Shown: positions 26,026-33,688 of the stretch, one piece after another
Position numbering within the stretch: the stretch's first letter is position 1
Layout of the letters: each line of letters opens with the position of its first letter
Assembly: GCA_035651155.1 (NCBI GenBank)
Contig: DASRGG010000002.1
Coordinates: forward strand, 124,001 to 188,000
From: CF-39 sp035651155
GTDB lineage: Bacteria > Chloroflexota > Limnocylindria > P2-11E
Length of the DNA: 64,000 bases
Direction: 5' to 3'
Translations under genes and position numbers: made by a program
The notes under the pieces: generated by a model
Databases searched by the model: none
Seen by the model: only the letters and a program-made list of their open reading frames with translations
What the model was told of the DNA's origin: nothing

Positions 26026-27443
26026 AGGTACAGCACCAGGAAGGCGAAGGCGACGAGCGTAAGAAGGACGGTGAGCGGGATCGCCGCGCGCCGGGCATGG
26101 GCCTCGCTCGCGGTGATCTCGCGGACGACGCGCAGGCCCACGCGGATCGAGAAGAACAGTCCGAGGGCGATCGCCGGGACCTGGAGGTACGGGAGGATGT
26201 CCGGCCGGATCGGCGTCCACGGAACGTCCGCGGTCCCGAGCAGGTTCCATCCCCATCCGAACGGGTCGGAAACGACGGGGAGCACGTACGACCCGTTCAC
26301 GAGGATGAACGAGAAGCTGAACGCGATCCAGCCCGCGAGGCCGAGCGGCACCGTGGCGTAGCCCGCACCCGAGATGAAACGACGCACCGACATGGTCGCG
26401 TCGCGTGCGACGAGCTTCCCGGCAGCACCCGCGGCGAGGAACAGCCCCGGGAACGCGAAGACCATCGTGAAAAGGAACGTGCCGACGTAGCCCGCGTAGA
26501 GCCCGGCGTTCCCGTTACCGAGGAAGGCCGCGTCCTTGATGTTGCTCCACGGCCCCAGCATCACCGCGCTGTACACGAGCGCGGCACCCAGCATGATGAA
26601 GCCCTTGAACGATTCGTCGAGGTGGCGAACGGGGACCATCAGGTCCGCGCCGAATGGGCGCAGGTTCAGCGCGACGTTGCCGGTCGGGCAGGTCTTGAAG
26701 CACTCGGTGCACATGCCGCAGTACGCGTTGCGCTCGAGCGTGCCGGGATACTCCATCCACGGGCAGCCGTAGCCGTTCGACGACCCGACGACGCACTCGT
26801 TCCCGCAGTGCCTGAGACAGACATCCGGGTCCTTCACGCGGACCTCGAGAGGTGCCGCCATCGAGTAGAGACCGATGAACCCGCCGACCGGGCAAATGAA
26901 GCGGCAGAAGGCGCGGCGCTGGAAGAGCAGGGACGACGCGACGGCCGCGACGACGAACCCGCCGAGCATGAGCGCGGTGACCACCGGCGTGGTGAGGATC
27001 ACCGCGGAGAAGAGCGCGACGCCCAGGAACGCGACGTTCTGCGGCCAGATGTTGCGCAGCCTCGCCGGCCACGCGATCCCGCGCGTCAAAGCACTGAACG
27101 GCGACCGTCGGAGGATCGCTCCACGCTGCACCCACTCCCCGACGACAGGCAGCGGACAGGCCGTGCACCACGCGCGCGCGCCGAACGGGATGAGCAGCAC
27201 GATGAGGAGCGCCCACCACACGATCCAGACGAAGATGATCGCGAAGTTTCGGTTGCCGACCGGCGTGCCGGCGATGCCGGCCGCGATGATCAGTGAGAAG
27301 AACGCCGCGTTGACGATCACCGCCGCCGGCTGCAGACCGCGCCAGCGGAGGAGCCGGCGGAGCGGCGCCCAGCGGGTGAGCTCGATGCGACCGCCCGGAC
27401 GTCCGTCCGGCGTGAACTGGATCGGTGCGAAGGTCCCGGCCAT
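26022..27443 (-). CDS. NosR/NapH-type membrane polyferredoxin
   Basis: 473 residues. Membrane helices alternate with cysteine groups: WCTACPLPVVGEWV and CRFICPVGGFIGLYS (the CxxxCP pattern of NapH/NosR), then a cytoplasmic ferredoxin region with CLRHCGNECVVGSSNGYGC and CGMCTECFKTCP. At least two [4Fe-4S] clusters are expected near the inner face. Four further helices close the protein. In nos systems this part is fused to an FMN-binding domain in NosR; here the FMN-binding protein is a separate gene downstream. Start overlaps the CuA gene stop (TGATG). Confidence 0.88.
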   Translation of the reverse strand: MAGTFAPIQFTPDGRPGGRIELTRWAPLRRLLRWRGLQPAAVIVNAAFFSLIIAAGIAGTPVGNRNFAIIFVWIVWWALLIVLLIPFGARAWCTACPLPVVGEWVQRGAILRRSPFSALTRGIAWPARLRNIWPQNVAFLGVALFSAVILTTPVVTALMLGGFVVAAVASSLLFQRRAFCRFICPVGGFIGLYSMAAPLEVRVKDPDVCLRHCGNECVVGSSNGYGCPWMEYPGTLERNAYCGMCTECFKTCPTGNVALNLRPFGADLMVPVRHLDESFKGFIMLGAALVYSAVMLGPWSNIKDAAFLGNGNAGLYAGYVGTFLFTMVFAFPGLFLAAGAAGKLVARDATMSVRRFISGAGYATVPLGLAGWIAFSFSFILVNGSYVLPVVSDPFGWGWNLLGTADVPWTPIRPDILPYLQVPAIALGLFFSIRVGLRVVREITASEAHARRAAIPLTVLLTLVAFAFLVLYL

Positions 27444-27919
27444 CAGAGCGTCTCCTCGCGACGGCGTACGGACCAGACGTATCCCGCGACCGCGCTCCCG
27501 GCCACGACCGCGGCGGCGGCCGCGAACGGGACGTTCGGCTCGACGACGAGCTGGCCGATCATGAAGGGGTGCAGCGCGCCGCACGTGACTGCGCACCGGA
27601 AGCGGTACGTCCCGGCTCGATTCGCGGTGAAGCGGATGTCCTTCGTCTGTCCGGCCTCGACCCGTACCTCGATGCCGTAACCGTCAAGGTAGAAGCCGTG
27701 ACTCACGTCGCGTGACGTGAGGTGGATGAGGATCTCGTCACCGAGGTTGGCCCTGATCACGTTGGGCGTGAAGCCGAACTGAAAGGTCGCGACTTTGACG
27801 TCGTGGGTGACCCCGGACGTGCCGACCGGAGCGGGCGCCCACGCGACGAGCAGCACGAGTGACAGCGCCGCGATCGGAGCGACCAGCCATGGGCCGCGCA
27901 GAAGGCGCAGTCGGCCCAT
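27443..27919 (-). CDS. CuA-binding COX2-like protein, two membrane helices
   Basis: 158 residues. N-terminal signal-anchor (LVAPIAALSLVLLVAW), cupredoxin barrel, and a C-terminal helix (FAAAAAVVAGSAVAGYVW) ending in basic residues. The CuA ligand set is complete: histidine in VSHGFYLD and CAVTCGALHPFM (C-x3-C-x3-H-x2-M). Two CuA proteins in one operon with no oxidase subunit I is unusual. It would accept electrons from a cytochrome or blue-copper protein and pass them to a partner not yet identified. The gene starts 3 nt after the azurin-like gene stop. Confidence 0.85.
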   Translation of the reverse strand: MGRLRLLRGPWLVAPIAALSLVLLVAWAPAPVGTSGVTHDVKVATFQFGFTPNVIRANLGDEILIHLTSRDVSHGFYLDGYGIEVRVEAGQTKDIRFTANRAGTYRFRCAVTCGALHPFMIGQLVVEPNVPFAAAAAVVAGSAVAGYVWSVRRREETL

Positions 27920-27922
27920 GCC

Positions 27923-28375
27923 TTACTGCACCTTGAACGGCACGTGCATGCCGACGGCGTAGTGGGCAGGCTCGTTGCACACGAGCACGTAATTGCCGGC
28001 TTCCAGCTTGACCTTGAATTCCTTCGTCTGGCCGCCTTGGACCTCACCGGTTTCCTTGAGCTCGCCGGATTTGTCCGGACGCGATGGATCCTTCGGGTCG
28101 ACCGGGATCTTGTCGTGTGGCAGGTCGGTTTTGAGGAGGACGAGCGAGTGCACGTTCTTGTCGGTGTTGACGACCTTGAACGTCACCATCCCGGCGGGCG
28201 CGCTGGCGCGGTCGAGCTGGATCGCCTTCTCGGTGGAGGTCACGGTGACGGTCGTACCCGCGTCCGTCGCCGCCGACCCCCCGCCGCACGCCGCCGCGAC
28301 GACCAGTGCCGCGGCTACGAGCACACCGCGGCGGCGTATCGATCCGCGCAGTCCGGAAGCGAGCGTTACGCGCAT
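27923..28375 (-). CDS. Lipoprotein blue-copper protein (azurin/sulfocyanin-like)
   Basis: 150 residues, first gene of the electron-transfer array. A lipoprotein signal (LVAAALVVAAACGGG) is followed by a cupredoxin domain with a full type 1 copper set: histidine in KNVHSLVLL, then LVCNEPAHYAVGMH (C-x4-H-x4-M). Likely a mobile or tethered electron carrier for the CuA proteins. AGGTGGGGG stands immediately before the ATG. The promoter region is shared with the divergent CRP-type regulator and contains a palindromic site. Confidence 0.86.
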   Translation of the reverse strand: MRVTLASGLRGSIRRRGVLVAAALVVAAACGGGSAATDAGTTVTVTSTEKAIQLDRASAPAGMVTFKVVNTDKNVHSLVLLKTDLPHDKIPVDPKDPSRPDKSGELKETGEVQGGQTKEFKVKLEAGNYVLVCNEPAHYAVGMHVPFKVQ

Positions 28376-28474
28376 GCCCCCACCTCGTCGCCGTTGTTGC
28401 GACGAAGGAAACGCGCTGGGCTATCGCTGAGAGAAGGGCCTCTTCACACCAAGTCCTCGAACGTTCGTCACCTT

Positions 28475-28490
28475 TGTGCGAAATGGCACA
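28475..28490. promoter_or_regulatory. CRP-type palindrome between the copper operon and crp-like gene 1
   Basis: TGTGC-N6-GCACA, a variant of the TGTGA-N6-TCACA consensus. It is 27 nt upstream of the proposed regulator start and 100 nt upstream of the divergent copper operon. Confidence 0.6.
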
Positions 28491-28516
28491 CTTGGCTCAT
28501 CCTTGGAGGAAGCACG

Positions 28517-29191
28517 ACGAACCGGCTCTGGCTGCTGACACAGCTCGAACTTTTTCAGGGCGTGAGGCACGAGGACGCGAAGCGCGTCGCCGACATCCTC
28601 ACCGATCGCAGCTTTCGCGCGGGCGAGGAGATCCCGCTCCGTCCGACGGGCGAGACCGTCTACATCGTGAAGGCCGGACGAGTGCGCATCGAGTCTGGCG
28701 GCGTGGCGATGGGCGTGCTTGGCCCGGCGCAGCTCTTCGGCACGTCATCGCTGTTCGGCGCCGCACCAGTGGACGAGCGCGCTATCGCGGTCGAGGACGT
28801 CATCCTGTGCGAGGCCCCGGCCGGGGCGTTCCTCATGGCGATGACGTCCCATCCCCTCCTCGCGGCACGGACCGCTCAGCTGCTGGCTCGCCAGCTCTAT
28901 GACCTTCAGCGGTCGGTCCAGCGCGCCGCGCAGGACCCGGTCGAAGCCCGACTCGCCTCGCTCGTCCTGCAGCTCGCCGACTGCAACGGGGACCACCAGG
29001 TCCTCGGGCTCTCGCAGGCTGAGCTGGCGCGTCTGATCGGCGCGTCGCGCGAGAGCGTCTCGCGGCTGATGGCCGCCTGGGAGCGGGATGGACTCGTGCG
29101 CGCCCGTCACCGAGCCCTCGAAGTGTCGGACGAGGTCGGTCTCCGCGCTCGGGTCCGCGGCAGCGTGGGTGAGACGGCGCGCGAGGCCTGA
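28517..29191 (+). CDS. CRP/FNR-family regulator 1, apparent ACG start
   Basis: 224 residues. Cyclic-nucleotide-binding-like barrel (residues about 15-120, PTGETVYIVKAGRVRIESGG), dimerisation helix, and a winged HTH with recognition helix ASRESVSRLMAAW near 178. Arg, Glu and Arg sit where CRP contacts TGTGA, agreeing with the palindromes found nearby. No N-terminal FNR cysteine cluster. No ATG, GTG or TTG fits the conserved N-terminus. ACG at 28517 follows GGAGGA by 6 nt and yields (M)NRLWLLTQLELF, matching MNKLWFLRRLDLF of the second regulator. So a non-canonical ACG start (or an ATG miscalled as ACG) is likely. Confidence 0.82.
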   Translation, partial: TNRLWLLTQLELFQGVRHEDAKRVADILTDRSFRAGEEIPLRPTGETVYIVKAGRVRIESGGVAMGVLGPAQLFGTSSLFGAAPVDERAIAVEDVILCEAPAGAFLMAMTSHPLLAARTAQLLARQLYDLQRSVQRAAQDPVEARLASLVLQLADCNGDHQVLGLSQAELARLIGASRESVSRLMAAWERDGLVRARHRALEVSDEVGLRARVRGSVGETAREA

Positions 29192-29357
29192 CCGCTCTGT
29201 CCTTGGCGGGGCGTCTTCAGCCCGGGCGGTAGCCGCGTTCTGGGGACCGCTGCCTGTCGACCCGTGGGCCCTTCGTTCGTCGTATCCGCAAAAGGCAGCC
29301 GCGCTACGGACAGAGAGGGGCCGTGGGCTGTCGGAGAAGTGAAAGGGGACACGGACG

Positions 29358-29675
29358 ATGGCCAGCTACCTGCTCGCGTACCACGGGGGGAAGATGCCCG
29401 ACTCGAAGGAGGCCCAGGCTCGGGTGATGGCGGCCTGGAACGAATGGATGCGGGCGCTCGGTGCGGCGCTGATCGATGGCGGCAACCCCGTCGGAAAGAC
29501 GAGCACGATCGGCAGCAACGGCAAGGTGACGAGCGGCGGCGGTGCGAACCCGGTGAGCGGCTACAGCGTCATCAAGGCCGCGAGCCTCGATGACGCGGTC
29601 AAGCTCGCTCAAGGCTGCCCGGTGCTCCAGGGCGGCGCGACGATCGAGGTGTGCGAGACCTTCGAGGCCATGTAG
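29358..29675 (+). CDS. YCII-related small protein
   Basis: 105 residues. AGGGGA lies about 9 nt before the ATG. The sequence (MASYLLAYHGGKMPDS, AWNEWMRALGAALIDGG, SGYSVIKAASLDDAVKLAQ) fits the YCII-related ferredoxin-like fold often annotated as a PhnB/DGPF-domain relative. The catalytic role of these small proteins is mostly unknown. It follows the first CRP-type regulator on the same strand at a distance of 166 nt. A GC-rich hairpin is found 32 nt after its stop. Confidence 0.72.
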   Translation: MASYLLAYHGGKMPDSKEAQARVMAAWNEWMRALGAALIDGGNPVGKTSTIGSNGKVTSGGGANPVSGYSVIKAASLDDAVKLAQGCPVLQGGATIEVCETFEAM

Positions 29676-30094
29676 CGCGGCACCCGACGCGGATCGCGCA
29701 GGTATGGGGGCGGCGGTGAAGACGTCGCCGCCCTCGCCGTCTGACCTCGAAGAACCGTTCAGCGGCATCCAGCCACCTGACGGTCGGCCGCCCACGCGAT
29801 GGTCTGGGCAAGACAAGACGCAGGCAACTTGCAATCCGTTCGGCGTGGCGATCTCACCGCCTTGGTCGCCGTAAGATCGCACCGGCGTTCGGCGTTCCGA
29901 GACGAGCTCGGAATCGCGGTCGTGATGCGATGAGCCCGGACGAGCGGGAGATCCGGCTGCTCCACGGCGGTCTGCTGAGCGAGTGCGCGTGCGGTACCCG
30001 ATCGGCATCACGGAATGTCGACGAGCGGATCGGCGTTGCACGGATCGGTGGAGCCCGGCCCGCCGATCGCGTGCCTGCGGCGAAGGAGGGATCG
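29676..30094. other. Intergenic region with a GC-rich hairpin at 29708-29733
   Basis: GGGCGGCG and CGCCGCCC form an 8-bp stem around a 10-nt loop just after the YCII-like gene, a possible terminator without a T-run. A frame in phase with the next gene is open from 29930, but its residues do not resemble glutaredoxin and the strong ribosome site at 30083 decides the later start. No other gene is supported. Confidence 0.45.
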
Positions 30095-31294
30095 ATGGCT
30101 GACATCAAGGTCTACGGCGCACCGTGGTGCCCGGACTGCGCACGCTCGAAGAAGTTCCTGGCGGAGCACCGCGTGCCCTTCGATTGGCTCGACATCGACC
30201 AGGACCGCGAGGCCCGTCGTGTCGTCGAGGAGCTGCAGCGTGGCGGCAGGTCCATCCCCACCATCGTCTTCGCCGACGGGAGCACTCTGATCGAGCCGTC
30301 CGACGAGGAGCTGGCGCGGAAGCTCGGCCTGCGCCTCGAGGCCTCGCGGTCGTTCTACGAGGTCGCGATCGTCGGCGGCGGACCGACCGGTCTCGCCGCC
30401 GCGCTCTACGCCGCTCGCGAGGGCATCAGCGCGGTGGTCGTCGACAAGAGCGCGCTCGGCGGGCAGGCCGGCGTCACGCAGCGCATCGAGAACTACCCGG
30501 GATTCCCCGAAGGGATCGGCGGCGCCGAGCTCATGGATCGCTTCGTCGCGCAGGCGCGGCGGTACGGCGTGGAGCTGGTCTCCGCGGTAGAAGTCCGCAC
30601 GATCGAGCGCGAGGGCATGAACTACGTCGTACGCCTCAGCAGCGGCCAGGAGATCTGCAGCCAGGCGGTGCTGATCGCGACCGGCTCACGCTATCGGCGC
30701 CTGGGCGTGCCCGGCGAAGAGAAGCTGATCGGTGCGGGGGTCCACTTCTGCGCCACCTGCGACGGCCCCTTCTACAAGGGCGCGAAGGAGCTGCTCGTCG
30801 TCGGCGGCGGGAACTCGGCACTCGAGGAAGGGCTGTTCCTCAGCCAGTTCGCCGACCGGATCCGCGTGGTCCAGCACAGCGCCGAGCTCAAGGCCTCGCA
30901 GATCCTGCAGGACGAGGTGCGAAGTCATCCGCGCTTCACGGTCCACCTGAACACGGAGATCGTCGAGCTCAAAGGCGGGAAGCGCCTCGAAGAGGTGGTG
31001 GCCCGCGACCGCGTGAGTGGCAAGACGCACTCCTGGCACCCGGATGGCGCGTTCGTGTTCATCGGACTCGACCCGAACACCGATTTCCTACGCGGCACGG
31101 TGTCTCTGGACCGATGGGGCTTCGCGGTCACGAACACCAGCTACGAGACCTCGCTCCCGGGGGTGTTCGCGGCCGGTGACGTGCGGCAGGGTTCCACGAA
31201 GCAGCTCGGCTCCGCGGTCGGCGAGGGCATCTCCGCCATCCTCCAGGTTCGCGCCTATCTCAAGACGGCTCCTCGGCCGGTCACCACGGCGTAA
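30095..31294 (+). CDS. Glutaredoxin-thioredoxin reductase fusion
   Basis: 399 residues; AAGGAGGG precedes the ATG. Residues 1-80 are a glutaredoxin-like domain with active site WCPDC (Cys12, Cys15) and the cis-proline stretch SIPTIVFADGS. From about 88 a TrxB-type flavoenzyme follows: FAD loop VAIVGGGPTGLAAALYAA, redox pair FCATCDGPF (Cys219, Cys222), NADPH loop VVGGGNSALEEGLF and terminal FAD motif GVFAAGDVRQGSTKQLG. The fused domain is the likely direct electron acceptor, so the protein is a self-contained NADPH thiol reductant. It could recycle the nearby AhpD-like (seleno)peroxidase, which is inference from proximity. Confidence 0.9.
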   Translation: MADIKVYGAPWCPDCARSKKFLAEHRVPFDWLDIDQDREARRVVEELQRGGRSIPTIVFADGSTLIEPSDEELARKLGLRLEASRSFYEVAIVGGGPTGLAAALYAAREGISAVVVDKSALGGQAGVTQRIENYPGFPEGIGGAELMDRFVAQARRYGVELVSAVEVRTIEREGMNYVVRLSSGQEICSQAVLIATGSRYRRLGVPGEEKLIGAGVHFCATCDGPFYKGAKELLVVGGGNSALEEGLFLSQFADRIRVVQHSAELKASQILQDEVRSHPRFTVHLNTEIVELKGGKRLEEVVARDRVSGKTHSWHPDGAFVFIGLDPNTDFLRGTVSLDRWGFAVTNTSYETSLPGVFAAGDVRQGSTKQLGSAVGEGISAILQVRAYLKTAPRPVTTA

Positions 31295-31377
31295 GTGGGT
31301 GTTCCCGTGAGCACCCGCCCGCCTCGGAGGACGCTCGCGCGGCGCCTGGGGTGAAGGGACCCTGACCGTCGTATGCG

Positions 31378-31415
31378 GCGGGAGATCCACTGCCACTCGG
31401 CAGCGGATCTCCCGC
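31378..31415. terminator. 17-bp hairpin between convergent genes
   Basis: GCGGGAGATCCACTGCC, loop ACTC, and a complement with a single mismatch. It lies between the plus-strand reductase stop and the minus-strand membrane protein stop, where a bidirectional terminator is expected. No T-run. Confidence 0.6.
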
Positions 31416-31450
31416 GCTGGGGAAGGGCGATCGGTCTCAGATCTGGGCGA

Positions 31451-31960
31451 TCAAGCGACGTTGTGCTGGTGATTGCCGGTGCGCACGCGGACGGCGACCG
31501 GGGCGGCGCGCCACACGAGCCACCACGCCAGCACCAGCCCGTACATCGCGTGCGCGACGAACCCGCCGATCGAGGCGAACGTCGTGAGCAGGGGCCGGTC
31601 GATGGCCGGGAGGATCACGAACGCGGCGACCGCCCACTCGATGACGATGTAGCTCATGGCAGCGACGGCCAAGGGCCAGAACCCGGCCGCGGTGAGGACC
31701 CAATCGTTATCGATCGCGGCGCGAGCGAGCAGAACGAAGACCGCGCCGAAGACCGCCGCACTCATCATGTGCAGCATCAGTCCGGCGATCAGCGAGAGGG
31801 GCGAGCCGCTGTCGGCTGCAAAGAGCAGCGCGCCCATCTGCTTGACCGGCGCGAGCAGATCGCCTTGGGCGATGAGCGTGTACGTCATCGCCACCATCGC
31901 CATGACGACCCCGGCGACGACGCCGCCGAGGATCCCTTCGCGGAGTCGGAGCGTTTTCAT
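31451..31960 (-). CDS. Four-helix membrane protein of unknown function
   Basis: 169 residues with about four hydrophobic helices (GVVAGVVMAMVAMTYTLIA, LSLIAGLMLHMMSAAVFGAV, AMSYIVIEWAVAAFVIL, HAMYGLVLAWWLVW) and a histidine-containing C-terminal tail (RTGNHQHNVA). No family recognised. It is transcribed divergently from the second CRP-type regulator across a 121-nt region with two CRP-type palindromes, so it is probably part of that regulon. A role in redox or gas response is only suggested by context. Confidence 0.65.
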   Translation of the reverse strand: MKTLRLREGILGGVVAGVVMAMVAMTYTLIAQGDLLAPVKQMGALLFAADSGSPLSLIAGLMLHMMSAAVFGAVFVLLARAAIDNDWVLTAAGFWPLAVAAMSYIVIEWAVAAFVILPAIDRPLLTTFASIGGFVAHAMYGLVLAWWLVWRAAPVAVRVRTGNHQHNVA

Positions 31961-32027
31961 CGGAACAAGACCTCCAAGTCGTGCTTGCCAGCTGCAACGA
32001 CCGTCGGCCGTGCGCCATGCCCCGCGG

Positions 32028-32043
32028 TGTGACGCGCATCACA
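32028..32043. promoter_or_regulatory. CRP consensus palindrome (distal)
   Basis: TGTGA-CGCGCA-TCACA, perfect half-sites extended by GG/CC on both sides. It lies 68 nt upstream of the divergent membrane-protein start and 39 nt upstream of the regulator ATG. Confidence 0.75.
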
Positions 32044-32063
32044 CCTTATGCGGCTGAAGGCTA

Positions 32064-32081
32064 CTGTGATGCACGTCACAG
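32064..32081. promoter_or_regulatory. CRP consensus palindrome abutting the crp-like gene 2 start
   Basis: C-TGTGA-TGCACG-TCACA-G, a perfect palindrome ending one base before the ATG at 32082. It occupies the place of a ribosome site, so the mRNA may be leaderless and binding would block initiation: a classic negative autoregulation geometry. Confidence 0.75.
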
Positions 32082-32735
32082 ATGAACAAGCTGTGGTTCC
32101 TGCGTCGCCTGGATCTCTTCGAGGGCATGACCGAGGCCGAGATCTCCCGCGTCGCGGTGCTGCTGCACGAGCGTAGCTGCCGCACGGGAGCCGACGTCAT
32201 CGTCAAGCCGACCGGTGATCGCGTGTACCTGCTCAAATCCGGCCGCGTGCGGGTCACGAACGGCGACGTCAACGTCGCGATCCTCGGGCCGGGGCAGCTC
32301 TTTGGCACGTCCGCCCTCTTCGGGGCCGCTGTGACCAGCCAGAAAGTGACGGCGATCGAGGATGTGGTGATCTGCGAGGCGGCGGCGGGCGAGTTCCTGA
32401 GGGCGATGACGATGCACCCGCGGCTTGCGGCCAAGGTCGCGATGCTCCTCGCCCGGCAGCTCTTCGAGCTCGAAGACACCGTTCAACGTACCGCCACGGA
32501 CCCGATCGAAGCGCGCCTGGCGGACCTTCTGCTGCGGATGGCGGACCGCTCGGTGACCCCGTCGCGCATCCGCAGCATCTCCCAGGCCGATCTCGCGCGG
32601 ATGATCGGCGCGTCACGCGAGAGCGTCTCGCGGCTCATCGCGATGTGGGAACGCGACGGTCTGCTACGCACGCGCCCGCGTCTCACCGAGCTGTTGGACG
32701 AGGACGGGCTGCGCGATCGGACCCGCGCCGGCTAG
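32082..32735 (+). CDS. CRP/FNR-family regulator 2
   Basis: 217 residues, a close relative of regulator 1 along its whole length. It has an effector-binding barrel (PTGDRVYLLKSGRVRVTNGD), a dimerisation helix and a wHTH with SISQADLARMIGASRESVS and the same Arg-Glu-Arg recognition pattern. There is no FNR-type N-terminal cysteine set; the only cysteines are in ERSCRTG and VVICEAAA. The cAMP-binding signature is not evident, so the effector is unknown. No Shine-Dalgarno is visible; a CRP-type palindrome directly precedes the ATG. Confidence 0.88.
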   Translation: MNKLWFLRRLDLFEGMTEAEISRVAVLLHERSCRTGADVIVKPTGDRVYLLKSGRVRVTNGDVNVAILGPGQLFGTSALFGAAVTSQKVTAIEDVVICEAAAGEFLRAMTMHPRLAAKVAMLLARQLFELEDTVQRTATDPIEARLADLLLRMADRSVTPSRIRSISQADLARMIGASRESVSRLIAMWERDGLLRTRPRLTELLDEDGLRDRTRAG

Positions 32736-32772
32736 ACGCGGGTCTTCGTCGCCGCGTCGCGTGTGGCCGAGG

Positions 32773-32788
32773 TGTGCGTTACCGCACA
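32773..32788. promoter_or_regulatory. CRP-type palindrome upstream of the AhpD-like selenoprotein gene
   Basis: TGTGC-GTTACC-GCACA, extended by G/C pairs; the inner bases also pair (CG-TTAC-CG). Placed 42 nt before the start codon, consistent with control by the two adjacent CRP-type proteins. Confidence 0.65.
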
Positions 32789-32830
32789 CGGGCGGGCCCG
32801 AGGCACGCATCACGGCCGTAGACTCGCGAC

Positions 32831-33685
32831 ATGCCGCTGCTGCGCTTTCCGCGACCCGACGAGCTCTCACCGGAGGATCGCGCGGTCCTCGAGCGCTTGG
32901 CGAAACGGCGCGGATCGACCGTCGAGACGCTCGGCGAGATCTGGAAGGCCCAGGCGCACTGGCCGGCCCTGCTCGAAGCGAACATGGCCGAGGCGGCGCA
33001 AGCGTTCATGCAGATCGGACGGTTGCCGGCGCTGACCAAGCAGGCCATGCACGTGGCGGTGTCGATGGCGAACGGCTGCGACTACTGACTGGCGACCCAT
33101 GCGGTCGCCGTGCTGCGACTGGGGATCCACGAGCGCGGGATCACCGAGATCCTCGGGCTCGCGGAGCACGTCGTGTCGACGAGCGCCGCCGCCGGAGGGC
33201 TGCGTCTCCGGCCGGATGTTCCGGCCGGCGGCGAGGCCGCTTCGCTTGAGCTGATCACCGTTCCCGTCGAGCCATCCGACGAAGCGCGCTCGACCTGGGC
33301 GGAGATCTCGGCCTGGTCCAACAAGTCGCTCGGGCTCGAGCACGTGCCCGCCTTCTGGCGTGCCTTCTCGCACCGACCGCGTCTCTTGGCCGCGATCTGG
33401 GCGAAGCACCAGCTCGTGCTCAGTGCGGGCGAGCTGCCCGCCGACGCGAAGCTCGCCGCGGCGCTCGCGGTCGCGATGAACAAGCACAGCGATTACTGGA
33501 CCGGGTACTACGCGCAGGCCGGCCGGCACGCCGGCGTGTTCGACGACGAGGTGATCCTCGAGATCGCCGCGGCGACCTTGCACTACACCTCGTTCAACAC
33601 GATCGCGCATGGGATGATGCTCGAGGCGCCCACCCGCGATCTCCGCGCCTCTGATTTCGCATCGGAGCCACCCCGGACCGGCTAG
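32831..33685 (+). CDS. AhpD/carboxymuconolactone-decarboxylase-like protein with in-frame TGA (probable selenocysteine)
   Basis: 284 codons read through TGA at 33086-33088 (codon 86). The frame continues without interruption for 199 further codons to TAG. The sequence around it, MANGCDY-TGA-LATHAVAV, aligns with the AhpD active site (C-x-x-C-x-x-x-H), with TGA exactly at the second cysteine: Cys83, Sec86, His90. Downstream family features continue (LGIHERGITEILGLAEHV). A second CMD repeat (AVAMNKHSDYWTGYYAQAG) lacks the cysteines. A perfect 7-bp hairpin starts two bases after the TGA. AhpD-like selenoproteins are known in bacteria. A nonsense mutation (TGC to TGA) or sequencing error is the alternative. 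Probable thiol peroxidase/disulfide reductase. Confidence 0.75.
33091..33109 (+). promoter_or_regulatory. Candidate bacterial SECIS hairpin after the in-frame TGA
   Basis: GGCGACC, loop CATGC, GGTCGCC: seven perfect base pairs beginning 2 nt after the TGA. Alternative pairings (for example CCCA 33096-33099 with TGGG 33120-33123) place a loop about 16 nt from the TGA, nearer the spacing usual for SelB recognition. Which fold forms needs RNA folding. Confidence 0.45.
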
Positions 33686-33688
33686 CCC

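Noticed and set aside
29930..30094. Upstream extension of the glutaredoxin-thioredoxin reductase
   Set aside because: In frame, but the residues are unlike any family member and a strong ribosome site marks the start at 30095.
33086..33088. TGA read as tryptophan (altered genetic code)
   Set aside because: TGA serves as the normal stop for many genes here, often within stop/start overlaps.
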